NCBI GenBank assembly: GCA_963970005.1
Contig: CAXAMN010022851.1
Span: 635,038 to 699,037, forward strand
Reading direction: 5' to 3'
Length of the DNA: 64,000 bases
From: Durusdinium trenchii
Taxonomy: Eukaryota; Sar; Dinophyceae; Suessiales; Symbiodiniaceae
Below are positions 55,170-64,000 of this stretch, piece after piece. Below the pieces are notes generated by a model. That model made no database searches and was not told the DNA's origin. It worked only from the letters and a program-made list of their open reading frames with translations. Both the position numbers and the translations under genes were made by a program. Position 1 is the first letter of the stretch; each line of letters opens with the position of its first letter.

Positions 55170-57462
55170 GAAAAGTGCAGGAATAGACAGAACATGACAG
55201 AACTGTTGGGTGGAATAAAGACTCCAAACACCTTGCATGATGTTTGCTTTAGGTTTGAGACACGACACCTTCGTGCACACACACATGGTCACATGTATGT
55301 ATATTTATATAGATGATACTATATTGTATGTTTACATATCCAGGTTGTTGTTAATCAACGCTGGTAGAAAGACCTTTTTATTGCCACAACGGCGTATACA
55401 AATGGTATGACATGGTGACAGCGATGAGCGTGACGCCGTTGCGCCATTGCCCCGAGGTACCACAAGCAGCGCTACACACTCTTCTCCAAGTTTCTGGGCT
55501 CATTGGTTCACCACTGCACTGCTTTAAGGCAGCATTTGGGTGGGGGTTTTTGGCAGTTGAAAAAGGTCATCAATTCTCCTTGGCCTGGGTGTCAGGAACA
55601 AGTAATAAAGGTTTCTGTTGTTGAACAGCCATGATGGATGGTGAAAAGTTTTGGAGACATAATCTTGTTTTGGTGCAATGACAACTTTCAAGCATTTTTG
55701 TTCTACTGGTTGCGTTTCACATTGATCACACGTGATCCGACCAAGGTTTGACAAAGGCATCAAGTTGGATGAGGAGCCACATCGATCTTCTCACGAATTG
55801 TGTATTGACAGGTTTGCTTGGAGGGATCCATTGCACCATTGCTCACTATTCTCCGAGGTTTGACCGGTTTGGTTGGTTAGGACTATGGCTATTTTCTTCA
55901 TGAGCAATTTGCTCGTGAAGAGTGCGGATCTTTTCATCGGGTCCAATCATTTGCAGACACCTGACATACGGTTTCGTTATCCATGAGTATTCACCTGAGG
56001 ATCTAGCAGAAATATTGGACATTTAGCAGGCCACCGAGGGGAGAAAACCCTGAGAAACCTTATAATATAGACGTCCCTGGATTTGTAAATTGGGGGTTGC
56101 ACCAGCATCAGCTGTTCACAAGAGGTGACTAGAAACTGTTTTTGGTGACAGTGACTTTGATAAAGACTATACATACTACAATGCTGAGGACTGTCTGCCA
56201 ATTTTTATGTGATGCATCGTGTGGAAGAACCTTATGAGCCCAGGATACTACTTGGATGCCTCGACTGACACATTGCATTTATATAGACGGAAACTCTATG
56301 CTCGGCCGTTGTTCACTTGAACGAGGAGATGTGGTATTCAGTGACCCCTGAGCCGATTGCAAAGGAACAAGCAAGCCAGGTGCAGTGCATGGGGAATTAG
56401 TAGTGCGGGAAGGAATGTGAGAGGTTCCTTTTCACTGCTTTGGACCGTTGACAGCTTTGTAAGACGCACAGTTTATGAAATCCAACAATTTGATACAATT
56501 TGATATGCACATGTTTGACGTGCCTTTTCTATCATACTCTTTGGGTGAGCTGCATTCTCCAGTTGGAGGCCTACTTCCTAAGAAAGGCTGCGATTCGTAG
56601 AGTATGCAGGCTCCTGATCATTCAGAAACACCCTGTGACGGTTTTTAAAGAGCCATCCGTGCTGCCGCAGCCCGCAGGTTGCAGCTGGCAGCCCGGGCCC
56701 CAGTCCAGAAGGTTCCAGGTGTCCCAGGTGCTGGCCTTGGGTTAGGTCGAACGGCCATTCGACGTGAAAATCCCCAAGGAAGTCCTTAGATGTTCGACCT
56801 GAATATCAGGAGTCGACCTCAAATTGGCAGGGCAAATGGTGGTCGAACAGATGTGAATTGGATATGATATTAAGAGACAAGAGCCCTTGCATGAACCTCT
56901 AACCAGGTTATATATAGTCCGCGTTTGGTTGCTCAGCCATATATATATATATGTTTATCTCATTGTGGATTCTTATCTTAGATATTGTCACCATGATTTG
57001 ACCCATTGCATCATTATCGCGGATTAATATCGGGCTCCTTCCTCAAGGTCCTCACAGTCCATATTCCAGGCACCTCCACAGTTCAATGAACATCATTGCC
57101 CAAGAGTCATAGCGATTCCAACCCAGCCATTCGCAGCAATGTGTTTTTTTGCGGCCTGGTATCGAGCTGTTAGGCTGTTAGGGGTTAGCAGCTTTCTTCA
57201 AACAGCAGGCGTGGGCCAACAAGGAGCACCAAGTAACGTAACCCCTGGTTGCTTGATTCAAAACCGCCCTGCAGGACATTCAACTCCAAGATGTGTGTTT
57301 AAATCCACTTTGAAGTGCATTGACCATGAAACGGCATTATACATGCCATCCTTAAGTCAAGAGAATCTCCCACACTCCAAAAAAGGTGCTGCATATATGG
57401 TTTATACATGTTTATACCTAAACTATTTTTAGCTTGGACACCATGTGTTTTTGCTACTTCAG
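55170..57462. other. Stretch with weak frames only
   Basis: Frames at 55412-55624 and 56630-56810 (one reading RAIRAAAARRLQLAARAPVQ) are Ala/Arg- or hydrophobic-rich with ambiguous registers. A TA tract lies at 56938-56951. I call nothing here. Confidence 0.35.
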
Positions 57463-57668
57463 TGGCCGCACATGAAGCCTGCCCAGATGAGACAACCTGC
57501 TTGAGGTGGTGCTCCTGGCATTTTCATCGACAGCTTCGGCGGCGCGGGGGGGTTGGGATGCTCGGGAACGGCGTCTCCGCTGTCGTGCAGATCCAGTCGT
57601 CAAATGAGGTGGTGGACAGATGGTGTTTTTGTGCACCGGTGCAGCAGGCCGATTGGCAAGATCTTTAG
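57463..57668 (+). CDS. Terminal exon, product unknown
   Basis: After TTGCTACTTCAG the frame reads VAAHEACPDETTCLRWCSWH, RGGVGMLGNGVSAVVQIQSS, NEVVDRWCFCAPVQQADWQD and L to TAG at 57666-57668. High third-position GC and sensible composition support it. Cysteines are frequent in the first half. A shorter plus frame (LEVVLLAFSSTASAARGG) overlaps in another register. Confidence 0.5.
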
Positions 57669-57847
57669 CAAGTTGGTTTAGTCATCGACTGAGTATATAA
57701 ATGTCTCGCGGTCTAGCCAGACAGATGATGAGACAGTATCCAATATCAACCACTCCAGCTTCTCAGCTACTTGTGCCTTTGAAGTCCCAGCTTTTGGGAG
57801 GTTGGATGGATATATACATTCTTCCGTGACCAGGCATAGCTTATGTT

Positions 57848-58750
57848 TTAGAGTTTAGAGTTCGGTCGCCACAGTAGGTGCACTTCAACGGTATTGTTTC
57901 CCGTATCTGTAGATAGGGAATGAGTAATCCAGACATTGCGGCAATGTGTATGACGATGAATGTTTGGCTCAACTTCAGCTGGGCAACCTGAGCTTTCCTG
58001 ATAGTGAAGGCCACTGACAGAAGAGCCATGTTCGGCCCATGACAAGTTCAAGTGATTCAAGTGTCGTTCTTTTCGAATTATGCTTGATGTGTTATGTACG
58101 CTTGTGTAAGCTTTTAACTTGCATTTTTGGGTGCATCCCGTATTAACGGCTTTTTGCCTTGCACTACGCCAGGGCCTCAACACCACCAATAACGCCTCTG
58201 GAGCACTTGGAATCACGCAGAGAACGTCGAACACGGAACATGCTAATTTCAAGCAGGATGCAGCACGTCGGAGGGCCAAGATGGTTGAACCGTGTTGAAC
58301 ATGTTTCTTGACTACCGCTGGAAGTATTGACCACTTCTCAGCACTGGCTTCAGGCCTGATATCCAAGAATAGATCATGTGCGTGCTTGGCATTCTTCGGG
58401 TTGTCCACAAATCGTTGTACGCCGCGTGCGCTGCATCCCATGGCTGAAGCTGAAATGGCCTTACGCAAGGAGCTGTTGCTCTTCGTGGCTTTGTCAGAAA
58501 AGATTTTACGCTGGGATTCTGCAAGTTGAGGGAAAGCCCCCCAGGAATAGAGGATTCGAAGAGTATTGCTTTTGAGCAGGCTTTTGTCGGGAGCGACTGG
58601 CTTGCCACGCTTTTGGTTGGGCTTTCGATGTCCCCCTTTGCAGCTGTTTTGCGTCTCCGGAGCTGCTGGATCTTCGCAGCTGGTTCCACCCAGAGGTCTC
58701 CGGTCTCGTCGGGCTCGGTCTCTACGGTCGTGAATCGGGACCGAACGTGG
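57848..58750 (-). CDS. Long minus-strand open frame, possibly coding in part
   Basis: The frame stays open for about 300 codons without an early ATG. Its middle (LAESQRKIFSDKATKSNSSL, RKAISASAMGCSARGVQRFV, HAHDLFLDIRPEASAEKWSI) is protein-like and basic. The first 50 codons are better in the neighbouring minus frame (TEPDETGDLWVEPAAKIQQL), which suggests an exon border or one-base break near 58560. A plus frame at 58308-58529 is also open. This is the longest frame outside the retroelement, so chance alone is less likely, but coding strand is unproven. Confidence 0.35.
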   Translation of the reverse strand, partial: PRSVPIHDRRDRARRDRRPLGGTSCEDPAAPETQNSCKGGHRKPNQKRGKPVAPDKSLLKSNTLRILYSWGAFPQLAESQRKIFSDKATKSNSSLRKAISASAMGCSARGVQRFVDNPKNAKHAHDLFLDIRPEASAEKWSILPAVVKKHVQHGSTILALRRAASCLKLACSVFDVLCVIPSAPEALLVVLRPWRSARQKAVNTGCTQKCKLKAYTSVHNTSSIIRKERHLNHLNLSWAEHGSSVSGLHYQESSGCPAEVEPNIHRHTHCRNVWITHSLSTDTGNNTVEVHLLWRPNSKL

Positions 58751-58989
58751 AAGGTTTAGGACCTTATAGGAACCCACTGGACCTTCAACGGGTGTCCAAT
58801 GGAGATCCCTAAGTAGAGGCCTGGGGCTTCCATCCAGGTGACCGCAGCCAGAAGGTGCTGGTATAGAATTGAACCATTTGCTTCGTCACACATCGCGCCA
58901 CCTAAACGCTTGGAACAAGCGGATTGAACAAACGTAACGGGTTCAGGAGGACCTTTGAGTGCCACAAGACCACAGACAGATGACAAGTG

Positions 58990-59397
58990 TTTGGTTCATA
59001 TTTCAACCATCATTGGCGTGGAAGCTTGGGTGAAACAGCGTTTCCCTTTCGGAAGTCTCAACAAACAGTAGACATGGGACAATGGTGACATGCTTCTTAA
59101 AGTCACAGGGTCGGAATCCCATTTGTTTGTTTGTCTCGGAGTCAGGAAGGCTCCCTTCAGGCTCCTTAAGGAGGCTTCCTAGAAGGGTCTAGTGCCCGTC
59201 TAACGCAACTTGCGAGGCTCAGACAACCCTACGCGAGGAACTGAAGTCCTTCAAGGAGAGTACCGGACAGAATGACCTTGACACGTGTGTATGAAAACAT
59301 TAAAGAATGCTAGGCAGGGACATATGGATAGCTTGAATGCACATATATTACTGTACAATATATATTATATCTATGGATTATTGATCTTTTGGGGTGA
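58990..59397. other. Stretch with no recognised gene
   Basis: Nothing supportable. Phrases around GGCTCCTTAAGGAGGC near 59160 form a small inverted repeat. Confidence 0.45.
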
Positions 59398-59796
59398 TAG
59401 TCCACGATCATTTGGACGTCCTGCTGAGCGTCCAACAGTTCCAAGGAGATGAGGTCCTCAGACAGTATACAGTTGCATTTGGTCAAGTTGTTTTTCTCAC
59501 AGGTAAATGCGATTCTGAAGTGCACTGTGCACTTCACTCCCGCTTTAGGGAGAAGATCCACTTCCCGCGCTATTGTATGATGAACTATGGGGCTGATATT
59601 GACCTGCAGACTCTCATTCGCGAGCCGCTCGTCGCTCACGAGGGAGGCAGTGGCGCCATACGGTTCGGAGCGTTGTGCCGAGCGCTGCAGTGTGCAGGAG
59701 AGCCTTTTGAAAGAGCTGCGAGGGGAGCAGGAGGCACCGCGGACCGCATGTACTCGCCAGGGGCTGGGAGTCACTGCAATCAAAGACCGAGAATGA
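59398..59796 (+). CDS. Candidate exons on the plus strand, product unknown
   Basis: A frame opens after GGTGATAG and reads HLDVLLSVQQFQGDEVLRQY and TVAFGQVVFLT up to a consensus donor (ACAG|GTAAAT at 59502/59503). It also stays open without splicing for 170 codons to 59906. A second frame from about 59611, after GACCTGCAG, reads EAVAPYGSERCAERCSVQES and LLKELRGEQEAPRTACTRQG to TGA 59794-59796 with better bias than the unspliced continuation. The minus strand is open over the same region (157 codons). Which register is used after 59502 is unresolved. Confidence 0.4.
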
Positions 59797-60230
59797 GCAT
59801 CCGGTGGAATTCATCTTTCCTGAGCATCCCGGAAGCTACTAGACTAGGGTCGTTTGGCGCATGCAGGAGGAGCTGCAAACAAAAGAGACACTCCCTTTTG
59901 CAGTAGCACACGGTCAGGAAAACCCCGCATACCCATCACACATGTGCTAAGTGAATGAATGGAAGTGGTGGTCCAATGCCTCAATGGAGTGGACACGTCC
60001 CATGTCCGTCCGGGCTTGGAATTCCCCATGTATATATGATTATGATCAATGTAGCCTTATGGGCCTCAAATCACACATCCTTTGCTTCAAATGCCGAATC
60101 TTACAGTGGTTAGATGGCACTGGCATCCCAAGATGTTTGTCGACAGATGGGACTCCATACAGTAGCAACCACCGAACTTGGGGTAACAGACGTGCCATCG
60201 AACCTTTGAATCCACTTCTGTCCTTGTCAG

Positions 60231-60437
60231 GGACCTTATGGGCACCTTCCGTGCGCGAGCCTGGTCGGGCACCCCCCGCCCTGCGCACCTGAGGAGGTGA
60301 AAACGCCCACGAAGAAGCGCTTCTTGCATGAGGCGGTGCACGGCATGCCAGAGGCACCGGTGGCGTTTCCGCGGCCGTTCGGATGGCAGGAGAGTGCCAC
60401 AAAAGGACAGTGCCCAAAAAAACAACATTCAATTTGA
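60231..60437 (+). CDS. Terminal exon, product unknown
   Basis: After TCTGTCCTTGTCAG the phase-0 frame reads GPYGHLPCASLVGHPPPCAP, EEVKTPTKKRFLHEAVHGMP and EAPVAFPRPFGWQESATKGQ, ending KKQHSI at TGA 60435-60437. Third positions are overwhelmingly G/C until the last ten codons. It is Pro-rich with a basic TPTKKRF patch. Overlapping minus frames (60046-60529) are antisense. No family is recognised. Confidence 0.55.
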   Translation, partial: GPYGHLPCASLVGHPPPCAPEEVKTPTKKRFLHEAVHGMPEAPVAFPRPFGWQESATKGQCPKKQHSI

Positions 60438-61171
60438 TGAGCCAATGTTTTGAGTTCAGGGACGAGATGAGTACTGTAACAGTGACTTTGTAGAACATGT
60501 CTCGCTAGGGGTGAGTACATATGACACAAGCCAGTTTATGTATGTTTTCTGACGACAACCTCGAAGTCCAAAGACTTAAGTGGAGAGGAAAGTTCTTTCT
60601 GCTGTCTAAAATATCGGCATGGTCTTGGACACAAATCCGCTGGTGTTTGATATGATTATTTAAGGTACCTCTCATTAAGATGTTCAGGTGTCGGATTAAT
60701 TCTTGCATCCTCCTCCAAAGTACCACTGACTCCGTGAAACAGCTGTGAACGGTGAGAAAACACCGTGTCTGCCGGTCCGGGTCACCGGCCGGATGAGGGC
60801 TGCCATAGGCTGCCGTTGAGGGAGATATACCAATGGAAGCATGCGGTTGAGTGTTCTGGTTGTGCTCAAGATGGGCTCATAGGAGGAGGTGGAGGAGGAG
60901 CAAATGAGTGTAACACGTCCAAGACTCTTGGTGGATCAGTTGCATGGAATCGTATCTGACGTATCTCTCAAGCGCAGCATTTGCGGGCTTTGGAGCATCC
61001 AAGATCCGAAGCATGTGCCCCATGTAGATCAGATATCTCAAGCATGTCCGAATTCATTATCTAATTTGTGTTGGGACAAGTTCCGGACATCATGACCATT
61101 GGACCAGCTACACATCTTCCAACCAGAGATTTTTCTCCGCTCAATAACATCCCGCTCCGCGCGTTTTCAAG

Positions 61172-61289
61172 GCCAGCTCCGCGCGACGCGGACGCATCTT
61201 GGGGCTGGGCAGCAGCAACGAGCGCTCGGCGGCTCGCCGGAGTCCGTTCGCGCTTGACGCGTTCGACGTGGGCGTCGACTCTGGGGTCG
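61172..61289 (+). CDS. Exon with extreme codon bias, product unknown; strand not certain
   Basis: Between GCGTTTTCAAG and a GTGTAA donor the frame reads SSARRGRILGLGSSNERSAA and RRSPFALDAFDVGVDSGV with almost every third base G or C; it ends in phase 1. Other frames are open too: plus 61068-61295 and minus 61342-61061 (93 codons with DAHVERVKRERTPASRRALV). The plus exon is preferred for its borders and bias. Confidence 0.4.
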
Positions 61290-61299
61290 GTGTAACTAG

Positions 61300-62075
61300 G
61301 ACACCCACGTGGAGCATAGACCAGCACCTTCAAAGGGGTCACCTGGCTGGAAGCCCCAGCCCACTACTTAGGGATCTAGATTGGGTCCATTGGATACCCC
61401 TATCAGGGACTCTATGTGTTTTTTATATAAATAGTTTATGTATTTCTTATTTTCTCAAGGCCCCACCTCATCCAGGTCACATACTCGGCTTTAGAACAAA
61501 ATTGGTTCTTGATTGGGATCAAGATCGTCGCAGAGAGAAGTGAGCAAGCGATACCGATTGGGGACCTATGTGGAGGTTTGCAGAGATACACTGGGAAAGT
61601 CGCCAACCTTGACGGAAGGTCCATGTGTAGTTAAGGAATCAGAGATAATAGGTGTGGCCGAAGCCGAAATCGGCCAAAGGCACTCACCAACACTTTGCTT
61701 TCTTAGTATGCACTGCACAGTTTTCCAGTGGACTACTCTGACATTATTGTCATGACATAGCATTGTAAGGAGTTTCCTTGGTGACCATGCACGCATTGTG
61801 CTAGGATATGTCAGGTGTTTCCACTTTGGTTCCACCACGCGTAGGTCCAATGAGAGTTTGAAAGATTTGTACATTTTAAACTTGTCAGGAAATACTGGGT
61901 GAGGCACAGAGATTTAGCCTGTCATGCGTTTGAGCCACATGAACAATGCATTGTTCCACAAAGTTCAAAGAGAACAAACCACTGCTCCAGGGATTTGAAC
62001 CTTGTGGATCTTCCAAGGGTGGAGTCAGTGGATGGTTTCACAATGTTTCGCATTCAAAAGGGACAAACACAATAT
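61300..62075. other. Stretch with no recognised gene
   Basis: Only weak frames. A GGTTCAAATCC phrase on the minus strand near 62000 is not part of a tRNA. Confidence 0.4.
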
Positions 62076-62181
62076 ATTCTCCCGCAAATTAACATGGAAG
62101 CTGAGAATTGACCGGTGGAAGACCATTTTCCTCTACAACCCAGTGGTTTTGGGGTTCCATGTTAATCTGCGGGGGAGTATA
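62076..62181. mobile_element. MITE-like hairpin element, copy 5
   Basis: The left arm CTCCCGCAAATTAACATGGA and the right arm (complement of CTCCCCCGCAGATTAACATG then GAA) pair over about 22 bp. The core reads GGAAGACCATTTTCCTCTAC, the family signature. A TA microsatellite follows immediately. No coding capacity. Confidence 0.7.
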
Positions 62182-62296
62182 CATATATATATATATATGT
62201 TTCGCAATCAATGGTTTTTGGTTTCATATGTGTGAAGGTCTAACTCGGACTCCCGGACCAGGTGCACTTACTGACTGCCGACTGCCGACCCCCCAG

Positions 62297-62398
62297 GCGT
62301 CCTCGTTAAACATCGAAGAACAATCAGAGGCCGAAGACTTGTGGAACTTGCGGAAGGGGAACTGGCATCATTTAGGGATGTGGATAGGACGCTACTAG
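62297..62398 (+). CDS. Terminal exon, product unknown
   Basis: After GCCGACCCCCCAG the phase-0 frame reads ASSLNIEEQSEAEDLWNLRK and GNWHHLGMWIGRY to TAG. Acidic then aromatic; codon bias is moderate. The frame is open upstream as well, so the acceptor is only likely. Confidence 0.4.
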   Translation, partial: ASSLNIEEQSEAEDLWNLRKGNWHHLGMWIGRY

Positions 62399-62399
62399 T

Positions 62400-62990
62400 A
62401 TCCAAGAGCATTGCTACTTAGGAGCTCCTGGCCTCACTAATGTCCACCTGAAGAATAACCCCCCCCCCTTGATCAAGTGCGGGCCCTAAATAATGTAAAA
62501 TCCAGAAAAATACAAGACAAATCTTGAACAAGGCAAATGAAAGGGCAGAAAAGGAAATGAAAGAATAGTGGAAATCAAAATAAAGGAAAGGAAATTGAAG
62601 GAAAGGAAGCAGCTATAAATCAGAGTCCATAACAATTTACAGTAGTATTGTTTGAGGGCCATTTATACATTGTTGTTGAAACAACTTCAGTATTATTCAC
62701 GGGCCATATAGAAATCAGAAGTCAACATTACTAGTAGCAAGAAGCTACTGGTAGAGTGTATATTATATATATGTCGGGAAATGGGCACCAGAGTTGTTTA
62801 ACAGGCTTCCAGCGCAGTGCGGGTTCTTCCACTCATTGGGTTTCGCAGTGGAATCCCAACTTCCTCCTGAGGAGTCTATCAATGATATGAGTGTCACACT
62901 GGCCTAGAGCAGAGATGTCATGCGTTTGCTAACACCTCACACACTGCATGCCCCAGGCCAGTGCTGCTTGTTGCCAGTGGTACACTTAAA
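62400..62990. other. Non-coding stretch with AGTAGC palindromes
   Basis: Purine-rich GGAAA/GAAAGG repeats lie at 62535-62610. AGTAGC-AAGAA-GCTACT at 62735-62752 and a related phrase at 62391-62445 resemble the repeats at 8790-8890. A TA tract lies at 62757. Confidence 0.5.
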
Positions 62991-62996
62991 CTGGCA

Positions 62997-63292
62997 TCAC
63001 TGATGGATGCATACACCAGCATCGACACACAAATCAGTATTGCACTTTGGACCCCTCGTGGTTAACTCAAATCCGTTCTCGTTGATGCACTCAAACGGGG
63101 GCACAAAAATTGGGAGTTGTTCCTTGCCCCCCGACACCGTTAGACTTGATTCCTCCAACTCATCCTGTTGATATCCATTGATGCTTCCAATACTGTAATA
63201 TTTTTTTGCCCTGAATCTTCCAATTCTGTAAGTTACTTCCACCCATGGCCAGCCGTCCATTGACCCGTCACACTGGCCCGGACCCTTGACCA
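62997..63292 (-). CDS. Minus-strand terminal exon, product unknown
   Basis: Open from about 63292 (after GGCGTGAG) to TGA, reading GPGQCDGSMDGWPWVEVTYR, SIGSINGYQQDELEESSLTV, PIFVPPFECINENGFELTTR and GPKCNTDLCVDAGVCIHQ. The composition is clearly that of a folded, Cys-containing protein; the closing CX4CX5C pattern could form disulphides. Upstream minus frames (63294-63629, with RHELPSLGRRQSREAKKLSR) may be a preceding exon. The plus strand is open at 63304-63687 as well. Confidence 0.45.
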
Positions 63293-63689
63293 CTCACGCC
63301 AGGATGTGTCGACGAGAAGGCGCCAAAAGTGGAGTCTTTTTTCCCTCCCGCCACGGACCACACCAGTGGCCAAAAATGAAGTATCGTCCCGAAGAGGAGG
63401 TCCTCTCGAAGAAATCGATTCTATTACTGTATGTTGAGATCCCTTTCGCCCGTGATAATTTCTTGGCCTCCCTGGACTGCCTCCTCCCAAGACTTGGAAG
63501 TTCATGGCGGTTCTCCAGCCCCCCAAACCAACCTTTGTGTCGACCAAAGAGATGTTTGTTTAGCAGCGCATATCCATGTATAATCAGAGTATCAAGGATA
63601 CCTGTTCGCAGTAAACATCTAAACATCATGACTGGTGATTTTGATGGGATGATGTTGACATCCGCCCCCGTTGCATGCCGGCGTTAAAC

Positions 63690-64000
63690 CAATAAAATGT
63701 GTGGCCTTGAAAATGCCTTGGAAGGGTAGGCTGCTTGACCTTGATCGTCAGGCCGCCAACGACCATGGCACAGCATGTGGCCGCCGCTCATTTGCACGTG
63801 AGATCCATGCAGATCAATGAAGATTGACATTAAATATTACTTCCTGCACAAGGTCTCCAAGACGGCGGTTGCACTCATCCTTGGAGTTGGATGTTTAGAT
63901 GCTTGTGGGATCTTGTGGGTTCTGATGGAATATGCATGTAGAAGACTGACTAGGCACAGACCCTTTTTTCTACTGTTACTATACTGGTAATTTTGCCCAG
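63690..64000. other. Window end without a recognised gene
   Basis: No feature supported. Confidence 0.5.

Noticed and set aside
61985..62020. tRNA-like B-box (GGTTCAAATCC) on the minus strand
   Set aside because: The bases around it do not form a T-stem or acceptor stem, and no A-box lies at the right distance.
1..64000. Spliced-leader genes, rRNA, tRNA or CRISPR arrays
   Set aside because: I looked for the dinoflagellate spliced-leader phrase, regular direct repeats with unique spacers, and rRNA cores, and found none.
1..64000. Bacterial or viral origin of the window
   Set aside because: Coding density is far too low, exons show splice borders, and LTR and LINE retroelements are present.

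Overview
This window looks like dinoflagellate nuclear DNA, most likely from the Symbiodiniaceae/Suessiales group. That assignment is inference. It rests on many short exons (about 35-300 bp) whose third codon positions are clearly richer in G/C than the flanking DNA, acceptors of the AG|G type, probable GA/GC donors, coding signal biased to one strand, dense TA microsatellites and abundant mobile-element debris. No bacterial operon, rRNA, tRNA, CRISPR array or spliced-leader unit is visible. Genes were found by joining splice-compatible, codon-biased open segments, so exon borders are predictions and most functions are unknown.

Layout. 1-430: tandem repeats. About 748-6263 (+): a multi-exon gene of unknown function with an acidic Ala/Pro/Glu-rich C-terminal half (gene A). 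7.2-10.5 kb (+): the ends of two or three small genes (B, C and a separate terminal exon). About 11961-19884 (+): the best functional call, a cation-diffusion-facilitator-like multi-pass membrane protein (gene D). Its large introns contain a cluster of GCGTAAG motifs around a nested small reading frame, a CAG-rich tract, and a decayed LINE whose middle part is inverted in place. 21199-26552 (-): a Ty1/copia LTR retrotransposon with identical 141-bp LTRs, Gag-protease, RT-RNase H and an extra ORF before the 3' LTR; the integrase region coincides with a 10-N assembly gap, and RT is frameshifted.

28.2-29.6 kb (+): exons ending in a single-pass membrane anchor (gene E). 31-64 kb: a string of mainly plus-strand candidate exons, many ending in stops, that I cannot assign to families. 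A few candidates lie on the minus strand (33.5, 43.5, 58 and 63 kb). Between them lie TA microsatellites, at least five roughly 100-bp hairpin (MITE-like) elements and a 467-bp element with terminal inverted repeats and internal CTTAGAAC motifs.

There is no metabolic operon logic here. The window is a gene-sparse, repeat-rich eukaryotic segment in which mobile elements occupy introns and intergenic DNA.
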